This document shows, piece by piece, positions 52,203 to 61,546 of a stretch of 64,000 bases of DNA (within the stretch, counting starts at the first letter, position 1; each line of letters begins with the position of its first letter). Source of the DNA: Nitratireductor thuwali (GTDB lineage Bacteria; Pseudomonadota; Alphaproteobacteria; Rhizobiales; Rhizobiaceae); the NCBI RefSeq assembly GCF_036621415.1, contig NZ_CP030941.1, forward strand, positions 2,664,001 through 2,728,000, given 5' to 3'. Under the pieces are notes generated by a model, which had not been told where the DNA came from, did not search any database, and was given only the letters and a program-made list of their open reading frames with translations. A program made the translations under genes and the position numbers.

Positions 52203-53654
52203 TCAGAATGGATGATGTATCGGGCCATCCTGGACGGTGATCCAGCGCAACTCGGTAAACTCGGCAATACCGGCCTTGCCGCCGAAGCGGCCATAGCCTG
52301 AATCCTTGACGCCGCCGAACGGCATTTGGGCCTCGTCGTGAACGGTCGGGCCGTTGATGTGGCATATTCCCGATTCGATGCGGCGGGCGACCGACATGGC
52401 GCGGTTGATGTCCTTGCCGAAAACCGCCGCGGACAGGCCATATTCCGTGTCGTTGGCAACCCGCACCGCCTCGTCTATGCCGCTCACCCGCACGATCGTG
52501 ACCACGGGGCCAAAACTCTCTTCGCCATAAATGCGCATGTTCGGCGTCACGCGGTCGAGAAGGGTGGCCTCCATGACTGTGCCCTGCACACCGCCGCCGG
52601 CGGCCAGCACCGCGCCCTTGGCGACGGCGTCCTTGATCAATTCCTCAATGCGCCGGGCCGCGCTCTCGTCGACCACGGAGCCCAGAGGTGTGGAGCCTTC
52701 CCGCGGGTCGCCTGCCTTGAGGGAACGTGCCTTTTGCGCCAGTGCGCGGACAAAGGGCTCGGAGATCTTCTCATCGACGACGATACGTTCCGTCGACATG
52801 CATATCTGACCCTGGTTCATATATGCGCCGAAGGCGGCCGCCGCGACGGCGGCATCGAGATCGGCGTCATCGAGCACGACCATGGGCGCCTTGCCGCCAA
52901 GCTCGAGCAGCACCGGTTTGAGGTAGCGTCCCGCCGTCTCCGCTATGATGCGTCCCACACGCGTCGAGCCGGTAAAGTTGACGCGGCGCACGGCGGGATG
53001 GGCGATCAGGGCTTCGACGATGGCCGATGCGTCCTCGGGCGCGTTGGAAAGCGCGTTGAGCACCCCATGCGGCACGCCGCCCTCGTGCAGCGCGTCGACG
53101 ATCAGCCGGTGCGTGCGCGGGCAAAGCTCGGAGGTCTTCATCACCACGGTATTGCCGCAGGCAAGCGGCGTGGCGAGCGATCGCACGCCGAGGATTACGG
53201 GCGCGTTCCACGGTGCCATGGACAGCACGACACCCGCCGGCTGGCGGATGGCCATTGCCGTACTGCCTGGCCGATTGGAAGGAATGATCTCGCCGGTGAT
53301 CTGCGTCGTCAGCGAAGCCGCCTCGCGCAGCATGTCGGCGGCAAGCCCGACATTGAACATGGCCCAGCCAGCGGTCGCTCCAACCTCCTCGGCCATGGCG
53401 GCGACGATGTCTGGCCCCCGTGCTTCGAGGGCGGCCGCGGCTGAAAGCAGGATGCGCCGTCTTTCGCCGGGCCCCGTCGCCGCCCATGCGGGAAAGGCCC
53501 GCGCGGCCGCATCGCAGGCGAGTCGAGCATCTTCGAGGCTGGCTGCTGCGGCGCGCGTGGCCACTTCCCCGGTCATCGGGTTCAAGCGCTCGAAAGTCTG
53601 CCCGCTGGAGGCGCCGCGATCTTCCTCGCCGATCAGCAATCCCAATTGTTCCAT
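52203..53654 (-). CDS. Aldehyde dehydrogenase (vanillin/salicylaldehyde dehydrogenase-like)
   Basis: A 483-residue NAD(P)+-dependent aldehyde dehydrogenase. The substrate loop has NQGQICMSTERIVV with the catalytic Cys, LLELGGKAPMVV holds the general-base Glu, and the cofactor region includes PWNAPVILGVRSLATPL. The pattern NQGQICMSTER is typical of aromatic aldehyde dehydrogenases such as vanillin and salicylaldehyde dehydrogenases. I placed the start at 53654, where GGTAGGAAG precedes the ATG. It suggests an aromatic aldehyde in the pathway. Confidence 0.9.
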   Translation of the reverse strand: MEQLGLLIGEEDRGASSGQTFERLNPMTGEVATRAAAASLEDARLACDAAARAFPAWAATGPGERRRILLSAAAALEARGPDIVAAMAEEVGATAGWAMFNVGLAADMLREAASLTTQITGEIIPSNRPGSTAMAIRQPAGVVLSMAPWNAPVILGVRSLATPLACGNTVVMKTSELCPRTHRLIVDALHEGGVPHGVLNALSNAPEDASAIVEALIAHPAVRRVNFTGSTRVGRIIAETAGRYLKPVLLELGGKAPMVVLDDADLDAAVAAAAFGAYMNQGQICMSTERIVVDEKISEPFVRALAQKARSLKAGDPREGSTPLGSVVDESAARRIEELIKDAVAKGAVLAAGGGVQGTVMEATLLDRVTPNMRIYGEESFGPVVTIVRVSGIDEAVRVANDTEYGLSAAVFGKDINRAMSVARRIESGICHINGPTVHDEAQMPFGGVKDSGYGRFGGKAGIAEFTELRWITVQDGPIHHPF

Positions 53655-53677
53655 CTTCCTACCTCGTCTTGTTTCTG

Positions 53678-54388
53678 TCACGCCATACCCAGGAAAGCCC
53701 GCTGCACGGCGCTGTCTCGCCTCAGTGCAGCCGCCGTTCCCTCTCCAACGATGCGTCCGGCCTCCATCAGATAGCCGCGGTCGGCGACCGACAGGCTCAT
53801 CCGGACATTCTGTTCCACGATCAAAAGGGCAACGCCGGTTTCCCGCACTCGCCCCAGCGTTTCAAAAAGCTCCGTGACGACGACTGGCGCAAGCCCGAGG
53901 CTCGGTTCGTCGAGCATCAGATAGTCGGGCTTCGACATCAGCGCGCGGGCGACGGCCACCATCTGCTGCTCGCCTCCCGACATCGTATTGACGGTTTGAC
54001 GGCGGCGTTCGGCAAGCTTCGGAAAAAGCTCGTATACATGGCGGCGCCGTGTCTCCTCGCCACTGCGCGCACGGCTTGAATAGGCGCCGAGCAACAGGTT
54101 CTGCTCCACCGTAAGATCGCCGAAGACGCCGCGGCCTTCAGGCACCAGCGCGATCCCCATGGAAGGTATGAGATGGGGCGGCAGGCCCGCGATGGGGTTG
54201 CCGTCGAGCTTGATCCGCACACCCTCGTCCGGCTTGACCAGGCCGGCAATCGCTTTCAGGAGCGACGATTTGCCGGCGCCGTTTGCACCCAGAATGACGA
54301 CCGTTTCGCCGCGCCCTATGTTCGCGGCGACGCCGTCAAGGGCCAGATGCTTGCCGTAACGCAGGCTGAGGCCGGAAACTTCAAGCAT
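53678..54388 (-). CDS. livF: Branched-chain-type ABC transporter ATP-binding protein (LivF-like)
   Basis: A 236-residue ATPase. Walker A is GANGAGKSS, the signature is MSGGEQQMVAVARA, Walker B is YLMLDEPSLGLAP and the H-loop is IVEQNVR. It is the last gene of a five-gene Liv-type operon and overlaps the LivG gene. In such systems LivF and LivG form the ATPase pair. The LivF name reflects family, not substrate. Confidence 0.92.
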   Translation of the reverse strand: MLEVSGLSLRYGKHLALDGVAANIGRGETVVILGANGAGKSSLLKAIAGLVKPDEGVRIKLDGNPIAGLPPHLIPSMGIALVPEGRGVFGDLTVEQNLLLGAYSSRARSGEETRRRHVYELFPKLAERRRQTVNTMSGGEQQMVAVARALMSKPDYLMLDEPSLGLAPVVVTELFETLGRVRETGVALLIVEQNVRMSLSVADRGYLMEAGRIVGEGTAAALRRDSAVQRAFLGMA

Positions 54389-55109
54389 GGCTTTCTCCGA
54401 GATAGGCCCGGACGACCTCTGGCTCGCTCAGCACGCTGCCGGTTTCGCCGTCCGCGATCTTGCGTCCCGCATTCATGACCACGCACCGCCCGCACAGCGC
54501 GCGGATGGCATCCATCACATGCTCGACGAGCAGCACGGTCATGCCGTCCCTTTTCAGATCGGAGATCAGCTCGATTCCTGTTGCCAGCTCGGTCGGATTG
54601 AGCCCCGCCAGCCATTCGTCGAGCAGAAGCAGCCTCGGGTCCGATGCCAGCGCCCGGGCGAGCTCCAACCGCTTCTGGTCGATATAGGTGAGTTCGGCGG
54701 TCATCTCGTTTTCCCGGCCGCCAAGGCCAACGCGCTCGAGGCAGGCCAGCGCCTTTTCGCGAGCCGCCGCGCCCCACAGCTTCTCCGGACCGAATGCGGC
54801 GGCCGCCTCCACGTTTTCTGCCACGCGCAAAGAGGGCAGGACACGCACCAGCTGAAAGGTGCGCGCCACGCCGCGCGTGGCGATGCGATGGGCGGGCATG
54901 CCCGCGATCTTTTCCCCGTTGAGCATGATTGCGCCGCCGCTCGCCGGCAGGAGGCCCGAGATCATGTTGAGGACGGTCGTCTTGCCGGAGCCGTTCGGGC
55001 CCAGCAGACCGACGGTCTCGCCCACATCGACAGTGAATGAGACATCGTTGACGGCGGTCAGCCCGCCGAAGCGCTTCCTGAGATCGCGGACTTCCAGAAG
55101 CTGTGTCAT
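54381..55109 (-). CDS. livG: Branched-chain-type ABC transporter ATP-binding protein (LivG-like)
   Basis: A 242-residue ATPase with Walker A GPNGSGKTTV, signature LTYIDQKRLELARALA (degenerate as usual in LivG), Walker B LLLLDEWLAGLNP and H-loop LVEHVMDA. The C-terminus VLSEPEVVRAYLG is typical. It overlaps the LivM gene by 4 bases and LivF by 8. Confidence 0.92.
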   Translation of the reverse strand: MTQLLEVRDLRKRFGGLTAVNDVSFTVDVGETVGLLGPNGSGKTTVLNMISGLLPASGGAIMLNGEKIAGMPAHRIATRGVARTFQLVRVLPSLRVAENVEAAAAFGPEKLWGAAAREKALACLERVGLGGRENEMTAELTYIDQKRLELARALASDPRLLLLDEWLAGLNPTELATGIELISDLKRDGMTVLLVEHVMDAIRALCGRCVVMNAGRKIADGETGSVLSEPEVVRAYLGESHA

Positions 55110-56086
55110 CGCCTGGCCTCCGCCGTGTCACGGGCAAGCGCGCTTTCGGCGCCCGGCATCTGTGGGGTGGGCTTTCGCTGGCCAAACATGCGCTCCGCAA
55201 AGGCCGCGACGCCGCCCGGCAGGGCGAAGACGATCAGGATGAAAAGAAGACCGAGAATGATGGAATAATGATCCGGAAACCTGGCCGATAGCCATTCGAA
55301 GAGCAGGAACAGCGGCACCGCTCCGAGCGCCGGTCCCCACAGCCGGTTGGCCCCGCCCAGAAGCGCCATGATCAGGGTGAGAAACGACAGGGTGGGGTTA
55401 AAGACGATGCCGGGCTCGACATAGGTCCAACGCGGTGCCTGGATCGCGCCGACCAGGGTTATGATGACGGCGCTCAGCGCGAACAGGGCAAGCTTCGTGC
55501 GGGCGATATAGATTCCGCAATGGGCCGCCACGACTTCATCGTCGCCGATCACCTTCAGCGCTAGGCCCAGCCTGTTGCGGCCGATCCACCACGATATGAA
55601 CAGCGTGATCGCCATCAATGCCAGGAGTTGCCAGTAGATTTGCTCCGGCCCGAACGACATGAAGATGTAGCGGCCGAGCGTGCCGGTGACGTTGACCTCG
55701 TACCAGGTGACGAGTTGGCGCACGAGTTCGGCAAGCCCGAAGGTGAATATGACGAAATAGACGCCGGCCAGCCTGAGGGTGGAAAGGCCGACCACCAGCG
55801 CCACGGCAAGCCCAATGGCCGCGGCCGCAGCTAGCACCAGGGGATAGGGCAGCACTTCGTTCAGCGCAGCGACCGTGTAGGCGCCGATGCCGAAAAACGC
55901 AACCGTCGCCAGTGAGACGTAACGGGTGGGGCCGGAGAAAAGCGCCCACGCGCTGGAAAGCGTCACATAGCCGGTAAGCCCGATCAGAAGCCCGATCTGA
56001 TATGGCCCTAGATAGAAGGGCGCCAAGGCCAGCGCGGCGAGAGCGACAAGCGCGGCGGCAAGGATGAGGGCGAGGCGTCCATTCAT
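55106..56086 (-). CDS. livM: Branched-chain-type ABC transporter permease (LivM-like)
   Basis: A 326-residue permease with about ten membrane helices. GYVTLSSAWALFSGPTRYVSLATVAFFGIGAY and RTKLALFALSAVIITLVGAIQAPRW are characteristic of LivM. The C-terminal extension ends in a hydrophilic tail. The start at 56086 overlaps the LivH stop as ATGA. Confidence 0.9.
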   Translation of the reverse strand: MNGRLALILAAALVALAALALAPFYLGPYQIGLLIGLTGYVTLSSAWALFSGPTRYVSLATVAFFGIGAYTVAALNEVLPYPLVLAAAAAIGLAVALVVGLSTLRLAGVYFVIFTFGLAELVRQLVTWYEVNVTGTLGRYIFMSFGPEQIYWQLLALMAITLFISWWIGRNRLGLALKVIGDDEVVAAHCGIYIARTKLALFALSAVIITLVGAIQAPRWTYVEPGIVFNPTLSFLTLIMALLGGANRLWGPALGAVPLFLLFEWLSARFPDHYSIILGLLFILIVFALPGGVAAFAERMFGQRKPTPQMPGAESALARDTAEARR

Positions 56087-56955
56087 CGCGTCGCCTTTCC
56101 GAACAGGCCCTGCGGCCGCCACAGAAGCAGCGTCAGGAAAATCGCATAGGTGGCGGCGAGCGTCAGGCCGGGCTCCAGGTAGGTGGCGACGAAGGTCTCG
56201 ACCATGCCGAGGATGAGCCCGGCGCTGAGCGCGCCGAGAAGATTGCCTACACCGCCCATGATGACGACGATCAGCGCCTTCATGGTGAAGGTCACGCCCG
56301 ATGTGGCGGTGAAAGTCTGGTACATGGAGACGACCACGCCGCCGGCCGCGGCCAGGGCGCCACCGAGCGCAAAGGCAAAGCGCGCGGCGCGATTGACGTC
56401 GATGCCCACGAGCACAGCCGATTGCGGAGCGACGGCGACGGCACGGATCGCCGTGCCCCAGCGCGTGTAACGAAGCAGGGCGTAAAGCGTCAGACCGATA
56501 GTGAGGGCCAGCCCCAGGGCGAGAAGCCTGTTGGCGGCAATGTTCGCCCCCAGGATCGAGACCGGGATGTTCAGATAGGAATAGCTCATATAGTTCGAGC
56601 CGAAGAGAACGAGGAGTACCCCTTGGATGACGAAGAGAAGACCGAAAGTGGCGAGGATCGAATCGATCTCCAGTGCGCCGCGGTCTCCGGCCCTTGCCAC
56701 CAGTGGGCGCATCATGACGCCATAGATGGCGTAGCCGAAGGCAAAGCCTGCCGGGACCACCAGAAGTAGGCCCGTCACCGGATTTAGGCCCAGCGCATCC
56801 TTGAGAACGAATGCGGCGAAGGCCGCGGCGATCATGGTCTCGCCATAGGCCAGGTTCATGATGCGGGCGATGCCGTATTGTAGCGTAAGCCCCATCGCCA
56901 CCAGCGCATAGGTGCCGCCCAGCACCAGACCTGCAATAATTGCGGTCGTCAGCAT
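56083..56955 (-). CDS. livH: Branched-chain-type ABC transporter permease (LivH-like)
   Basis: A 290-residue permease starting MLTTAIIAGLVLGGTYALVAMG, with CAGGAAG upstream. Motifs YGIARIMNLAYGETMIAAAF and GGVGNLLGALSAGLILGMVE are typical of LivH. Together with LivM it forms the membrane channel. Confidence 0.92.
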   Translation of the reverse strand: MLTTAIIAGLVLGGTYALVAMGLTLQYGIARIMNLAYGETMIAAAFAAFVLKDALGLNPVTGLLLVVPAGFAFGYAIYGVMMRPLVARAGDRGALEIDSILATFGLLFVIQGVLLVLFGSNYMSYSYLNIPVSILGANIAANRLLALGLALTIGLTLYALLRYTRWGTAIRAVAVAPQSAVLVGIDVNRAARFAFALGGALAAAGGVVVSMYQTFTATSGVTFTMKALIVVIMGGVGNLLGALSAGLILGMVETFVATYLEPGLTLAATYAIFLTLLLWRPQGLFGKATR

Positions 56956-57065
56956 TTCGACTTCCTGACCTGTTGTTTCCTTGGCGATGACGGCACCGCT
57001 GCGCTGCTCCCCATCCTCCGCCGCCGCCCGGCAACGGGAGGATGTGGAGCGGGCCCTGCCGTCGG

Positions 57066-58295
57066 CTAATTCTTCCAGGGCGCCTTGGGCAGCCTCGGCT
57101 TGGCTGCGCCGGGCCTGTCGGGCGGTGCGATGCCGACAAAGACGCCGTCCTGCCATTGTCCGGTCCACCAGAGGTCGCGGAGCTGGTTGTTTTCGAGCTT
57201 GGTTTCGCCCAGCACGGTCTGGAAGGTGCCGGTGGACAGCTCTTGCGATACGGCCTCCCGGTCAAGGCCGACGCGCCTGATTGCCTCCTGCAGCATTTCC
57301 AGGCTAGCATAGGTGATCACGCTGCCCCAGTAGTCAGGCCCCTGGCCCGTCAGCTCCTGATGCCGTTGGCGATAGGCACGGTTGGCCTCGTTGGCGGGGT
57401 CGATGCCGCCGAGGCTCATGACTCCCTCGGCAGCGGGGTTGTCTTCGCCGTAAGCCGGAAATCCAACGCCGACGCCAAGGTAGAAGACCCTGGGATTATA
57501 GCCTGAAACCTGCGCCTGTTGGGTCAGCGCAAAGGTGTCGGGCGGGTAGGAGAAGGCAACGAAACTGTCGGCTTCGGTCCCCGAAGCCTCGTTGACCATC
57601 GGCGAGAAGTCGGTCGTCCCGACGGGATAGGTCTTGTCGTAGACGATCTCGATATCCGCCTCGGCAAAGGCTTCCCGCGCCGCGGTCACGAGGTCGATGC
57701 CGAACCCGTCGGCCACCGAGATCATCGCCACCTTGTCGTTGATGGTTCCCGCTTCACGCGCGTCGACGAGCACATTGGCCAGTGCGTCCGTATAGTCGGC
57801 GCCGCCGCCCAGGAACCAGAAGCTCCTCGGCCAGCGCTCGACGAATTCGGGCGCCTTGTCGGTCACCGACGAAACGGCAAGCTGCGGATAGCCGTAGCGG
57901 TCGAACAGCGGCGCAACCGCCAGATTAAAGCCGGTCCCCCAGGGAGGCAGGATGAAATCGACCTCGTCCTGCGTGGCCAGGCGCTCCACGGCGCGGACCA
58001 CCTCCTCCGCCGACGAGCGGTCGTCATATTCGATCAGCTCGATCGGCAGCCTGCTGCCGTCGGGCATTTCCAGGCCGCCCGCCTCCTTCACGTCGTTGAT
58101 CCAGAGCTGATAGTTGGGAATCGTCGTGATGCCTGCTCCGCCCGCATTGACGCCGGTCTTGGATACGGCATAGCCGATCTTGACCGAAGTCCGCTCCTGC
58201 GCGGCGCCGTTTGCCGGCCAGATGGCCAGCGCCGCCAGGGCAATCGTCGATAGCAGCAAAGAGGGCGCGCGGCGCCCGCCGGTTGGTTCTAGCAT
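57066..58295 (-). CDS. Branched-chain-type ABC transporter substrate-binding protein (LivK-like)
   Basis: A 409-residue type I periplasmic binding protein. The start at 58295 has GGAGGAGA upstream, and the leader is followed by AAQERTSVKIGYAVSKTG. The fold is shown by YQLWINDVKEAGGLEM, ELIEYDDRSSAEE and VAMISVADGFGIDL. Such proteins bind branched amino acids, amides or aromatic acids; the latter is favoured by the aldehyde dehydrogenase and cupin in this island. It begins the operon and is divergent from an AraC regulator. Confidence 0.9.
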   Translation of the reverse strand: MLEPTGGRRAPSLLLSTIALAALAIWPANGAAQERTSVKIGYAVSKTGVNAGGAGITTIPNYQLWINDVKEAGGLEMPDGSRLPIELIEYDDRSSAEEVVRAVERLATQDEVDFILPPWGTGFNLAVAPLFDRYGYPQLAVSSVTDKAPEFVERWPRSFWFLGGGADYTDALANVLVDAREAGTINDKVAMISVADGFGIDLVTAAREAFAEADIEIVYDKTYPVGTTDFSPMVNEASGTEADSFVAFSYPPDTFALTQQAQVSGYNPRVFYLGVGVGFPAYGEDNPAAEGVMSLGGIDPANEANRAYRQRHQELTGQGPDYWGSVITYASLEMLQEAIRRVGLDREAVSQELSTGTFQTVLGETKLENNQLRDLWWTGQWQDGVFVGIAPPDRPGAAKPRLPKAPWKN

Positions 58296-58524
58296 AAGGT
58301 TCTCCTCCACATGTCGCACCGGATCTCTGGCGCGCGCTTGCCGGCTGACGCGTTCCAGTCCCGTGACCTCCCGGGGGACTGGAATGCGAATGTCGCCGAT
58401 AGGCTGCGTGAGCCCGATCCGTTTCCTCCGCATGCAGGGAAGATGTTAAACCGCTGCCAAAACCTGCAAATGGACTTATTGCGCAAAGAATTGTACTTTT
58501 GACCGAGGCCAACGGGAAACGTTC

Positions 58525-59436
58525 ATGGTATTCGGCAGCAGCGGTGACCGCGGTTCTGTGGGAAACTCCGAAGTCGCACCCATCGTGGTGCTTCCCGAGA
58601 CGGAGGCGGTGGCGGTGAAGACCGCCTTGTCGCCTGTCGCTTGGACGCTGCACGGGAACCGCAACCGCGCTTACGTGCTCATTTCGGGTACGGGTCGGCT
58701 CTCCATGGAGGGCAAGGTGGTGCAACTTGCATCGCCTTGCGTCCTATGGCTGCCGACTGGCAACGCCGCCACACTGACCCTCGAAGCCGGCGCGCGAGGG
58801 GCGGCGCTCGCGGCTTCCGAACTCGCCATCGGGCGGGCGGTGCCGTCCGGTCCCATAGGCGGGCAGGTCAAGGATGCGCTGTTCCACCCCGTTCTGGGCG
58901 CGAAGGTGGAGCCGGCGGTCGCCCAGGATCTGTGTCGTTCGATCGAAGCGGTGGGAGAGGAGTTGCGGCACGACCGGCCGGGCGGTCAGGACGCCGCGCG
59001 CTATCACCTCGTCCTGGTTCTGATCGCGCTCTGGCGTACGTCGAGCCCCGAGGCACCGGCGCCGCAATCTGCGCCGCGCGCGATCGTGCGCAATTTTCTT
59101 CACCTTGTGGAACTGCACGCCCGCGACCACTGGCGCATTGAAGACTATGCCCGCTTCCTGTCTATCTCCCGAGGCAGGCTGGGCAGCGCCGTCAAACGCG
59201 TCACCGGCCGCTCGGCGCTGGCGCTCATCAATGCCCGTCTGGTGGCCGAAGCAGAGGTGCTGCTGGGCGGAACGAACCTGCAGGCATCGGAAGTTGCCGA
59301 AGCTCTGGGTTTCAAGGACGCCGCCTATTTCAGCCGGTTCTTCAAGCGCGAAACCGGCGTCACTCCCGGCCGTATGCGACGCGAGGCCGTGTTGCGCAAA
59401 TCAAGGCGCGCCCAGTCTTTCGCCGCATGGCCTTGA
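58525..59436 (+). CDS. AraC-family transcriptional regulator
   Basis: A 303-residue regulator. The N-terminal domain is a cupin-like ligand domain (WTLHGNRNRAYVLISGTGRL, VLWLPTGNAATL). The C-terminal double helix-turn-helix has HWRIEDYARFLSISRGRL and ASEVAEALGFKDAAYFSRFFKRETG. It is divergent from the Liv-type operon and is the likely activator of it. It may also regulate the aldehyde dehydrogenase and SDR genes. Confidence 0.9.
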   Translation: MVFGSSGDRGSVGNSEVAPIVVLPETEAVAVKTALSPVAWTLHGNRNRAYVLISGTGRLSMEGKVVQLASPCVLWLPTGNAATLTLEAGARGAALAASELAIGRAVPSGPIGGQVKDALFHPVLGAKVEPAVAQDLCRSIEAVGEELRHDRPGGQDAARYHLVLVLIALWRTSSPEAPAPQSAPRAIVRNFLHLVELHARDHWRIEDYARFLSISRGRLGSAVKRVTGRSALALINARLVAEAEVLLGGTNLQASEVAEALGFKDAAYFSRFFKRETGVTPGRMRREAVLRKSRRAQSFAAWP

Positions 59437-59500
59437 TGCACTGCGCATCAGAACAAACGGGCGCCGCTAACGCCGCCGACATCGTGTCCTCAGGCCAGGG

Positions 59501-60820
59501 CTAGATCGTCAGCATCAGTGTAAACGTCGAACCAACGCCCTTGGTGCTTTCGAAGGTGACGTCGCCGCCCATCATGCGAGCGATGCGCCGTGACAAATGC
59601 AGTCCGATGCCGACGCCGCGAATATCGGTGGCCGTGCTCGCCCGGAAAAAGGGCTGGAAAACCCGCTCCTTTTCGGCCTCCGGAATTCCGATGCCGCGGT
59701 CTTCGACGGCGATGTGGACGCAATTACTGCCGGCGCTCACGCGGATTGTGACCGGTTCGCTCTGGGGCGAGTATGTCACCGCATTGACGATCAGGTTGCC
59801 CAGGATTTCCTGTAGAAGGAGAGGGTCTGCCGTAATGCGAGCCGGCACTTCGTCGCCGACATCGATCCTGAGGGTGCGATCTGGCCTGTCTTCCATTTGG
59901 CTTTGGCGCAGTCTTTCCAACTCCGCCACGACGTCCAGTTCGACCATGTTGATATCGATCTGGCCGGCTTCCAACTTCATTGAATGCAACGTGATTTCCA
60001 TAAGCTGGGTTAGCGAGGCAACGACCTCGCGAACGCGGCCGGCACGGCGTGCAAGCTCTGCATGCGGCATTGCCGGGCCCTTGCGCAAAATGCGCTGCAT
60101 GGAGGAATCGATCACCGACAAAGGCGTGCGGAACTGGTGTGAGACCAGGCTCACGAAGCTGCGATAGGCCTCGCGGATCTCCTTTTCCCGCAGAAGCGAC
60201 AGCTGGGCTCGTTGCTCGGATTGAAGTGCTGCGAGCATGCGCCAGGAGATGAAGGCGCCGAGGGCAAGAATGGTCACCACGATCGCTATGACCTGCAGGA
60301 CGGCAGCATGCTGCGCATCGAGCCGCTCGCCGGTTTCGTTCCACTGGGCCACCATGGATCGATTGGCCGCACGGCCGAACTCGCTGGCCAGAGTGGAAAG
60401 CAGGCCGTGAATTTCACCGGCTGCGCGCATACTTGTCGAGCCGGCCGAAAGGATTTCGTCCTCAAGAGCGCGCACACGCGACGACAGTTCGTCTATTGCC
60501 TCATGATGACCAAGTTCAGCGAGATACCGCCGTTGCGGCCCCGCCTCCAGCAAGGTCAACCGGCTCAAAAGTACGTCGTAGCGCAGCGCGAGCTCGTCCT
60601 TGTTCGTTTCCCCGAGGTGTGCGCGAGCAACCGCGATATCGAGCCGCTGGGCCGCGACCTGGGCCCGGCTGATCGACCAGAGCATATTGTCTCCGACCTG
60701 GTTGCGCAGCGCCTCTTCTGCATTGGACAGACGCCACAGTGCGAAGGACAGCAGGCAGGTGAAGACGAAAATGGCTGCGAGGCTAAGGGGATAGGTATAG
60801 ATGCCGCGCGCGGCTTTCAT
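59501..60820 (-). CDS. Orphan membrane sensor histidine kinase
   Basis: A 439-residue kinase. TM1 is around residues 10-30 (SLAAIFVFTCLLSFALW) and TM2 about 200-220 (VIAIVVTILALGAFISW), with a periplasmic domain of about 165 residues between them that is mainly helical. The phospho-acceptor motif SHQFRTPLSVID has its His near residue 226. The N, G1 and G2 boxes are EILGNLIVNAV, VEDRGIGIPEAEK and GVGIGLHLSRRIA. The start at 60820 overlaps the upstream periplasmic-protein gene by 4 bases. No response regulator is nearby. Confidence 0.9.
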   Translation of the reverse strand: MKAARGIYTYPLSLAAIFVFTCLLSFALWRLSNAEEALRNQVGDNMLWSISRAQVAAQRLDIAVARAHLGETNKDELALRYDVLLSRLTLLEAGPQRRYLAELGHHEAIDELSSRVRALEDEILSAGSTSMRAAGEIHGLLSTLASEFGRAANRSMVAQWNETGERLDAQHAAVLQVIAIVVTILALGAFISWRMLAALQSEQRAQLSLLREKEIREAYRSFVSLVSHQFRTPLSVIDSSMQRILRKGPAMPHAELARRAGRVREVVASLTQLMEITLHSMKLEAGQIDINMVELDVVAELERLRQSQMEDRPDRTLRIDVGDEVPARITADPLLLQEILGNLIVNAVTYSPQSEPVTIRVSAGSNCVHIAVEDRGIGIPEAEKERVFQPFFRASTATDIRGVGIGLHLSRRIARMMGGDVTFESTKGVGSTFTLMLTI

Positions 60821-61377
60821 CGGACTTCCAGATGATTGAGCTGCCACACCCAACGGTAGTCGTAGCGCAGATCCTGCAGCTCCGCATGATCGTCGCGCGG
60901 ATAGACGATCCAAAGCGGTCCCTTGTCGCGCGGCTCCAGCCTCTCGCCGTCCATGTGGGTGGCGACGACCACGTCAAATCTTTCGAAATCGGTGGCCGGA
61001 ATGTCGATCACATAATCATTCAGGGCGCTTGCCGTCACGGTTTCACCTTCCGCTCCAACCCGCTTGAGAAGATCGCGCATATAGAAGCCGTCGAAACGGC
61101 GCACGCCATCAGTGACGACGGTGGTCGTTTCCAGAACTGCTGGGTCCAGTTCCTCCAGCATCGCGCGGTCGAAGACAGCCTTGCCGTCGCGATTGGTGCG
61201 CTGAATTCGCCCCTCGATTTCCAGCAGGATCTCGCCGGAGGGTTCACCGAGTGCGGTCTCCAGCGCATCGGCCCGACCGGCCATCAGGACCGGCAAGAAA
61301 AGAGCCATACCCAAGGCGAATAACATTCCATTCGAGAAAAGGTGGACGCCGCGTCGTCCGGTCATGCCGCTCCCCAT
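60817..61377 (-). CDS. Periplasmic molybdopterin-binding-fold protein without cysteine
   Basis: A 186-residue protein with a leader (MLFALGMALFLPVLMAGRADA). The mature part has LLEIEGRIQRTNRDGKAVF, VRRFDGFYMRDLLKRVG and VVATHMDGERLEPRDKGPLWIVYP, which matches the sulfite-oxidase-type molybdopterin-binding fold. The molybdenum-binding Cys of that fold is missing; no cysteine occurs anywhere in the protein. It therefore probably lacks cofactor and serves as a sensory or binding protein for the overlapping histidine kinase. The start may be 61377 or the second Met four codons on. Confidence 0.85.
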   Translation of the reverse strand: MGSGMTGRRGVHLFSNGMLFALGMALFLPVLMAGRADALETALGEPSGEILLEIEGRIQRTNRDGKAVFDRAMLEELDPAVLETTTVVTDGVRRFDGFYMRDLLKRVGAEGETVTASALNDYVIDIPATDFERFDVVVATHMDGERLEPRDKGPLWIVYPRDDHAELQDLRYDYRWVWQLNHLEVR

Positions 61378-61546
61378 TATTATCGTCGGCCGCGTAGATT
61401 GCCGCGGCGCGTTGCTGCGTTGAGGTGCCGCCAGCTAGAGCTGCGGACCCGTCGCCTTGCCCGTTCTTTCGGACGGGGACTGACGTATCCTATTGCCTTA
61501 GGCTTGCGATTCAATGGCAGCAGTAAAATCCAAGGGAACATCCGTC

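Noticed and set aside
55106..57310. A 734-residue frame running through LivM and into LivH
   Set aside because: Only the LivM part is coding. The upstream part is an out-of-frame reading of LivH; LivM has its own ATG at 56086.
59434..59450. A TGATGC/GCATCA hairpin after the AraC gene as a terminator
   Set aside because: The stem is only six bases with no T tract, so support is too weak.
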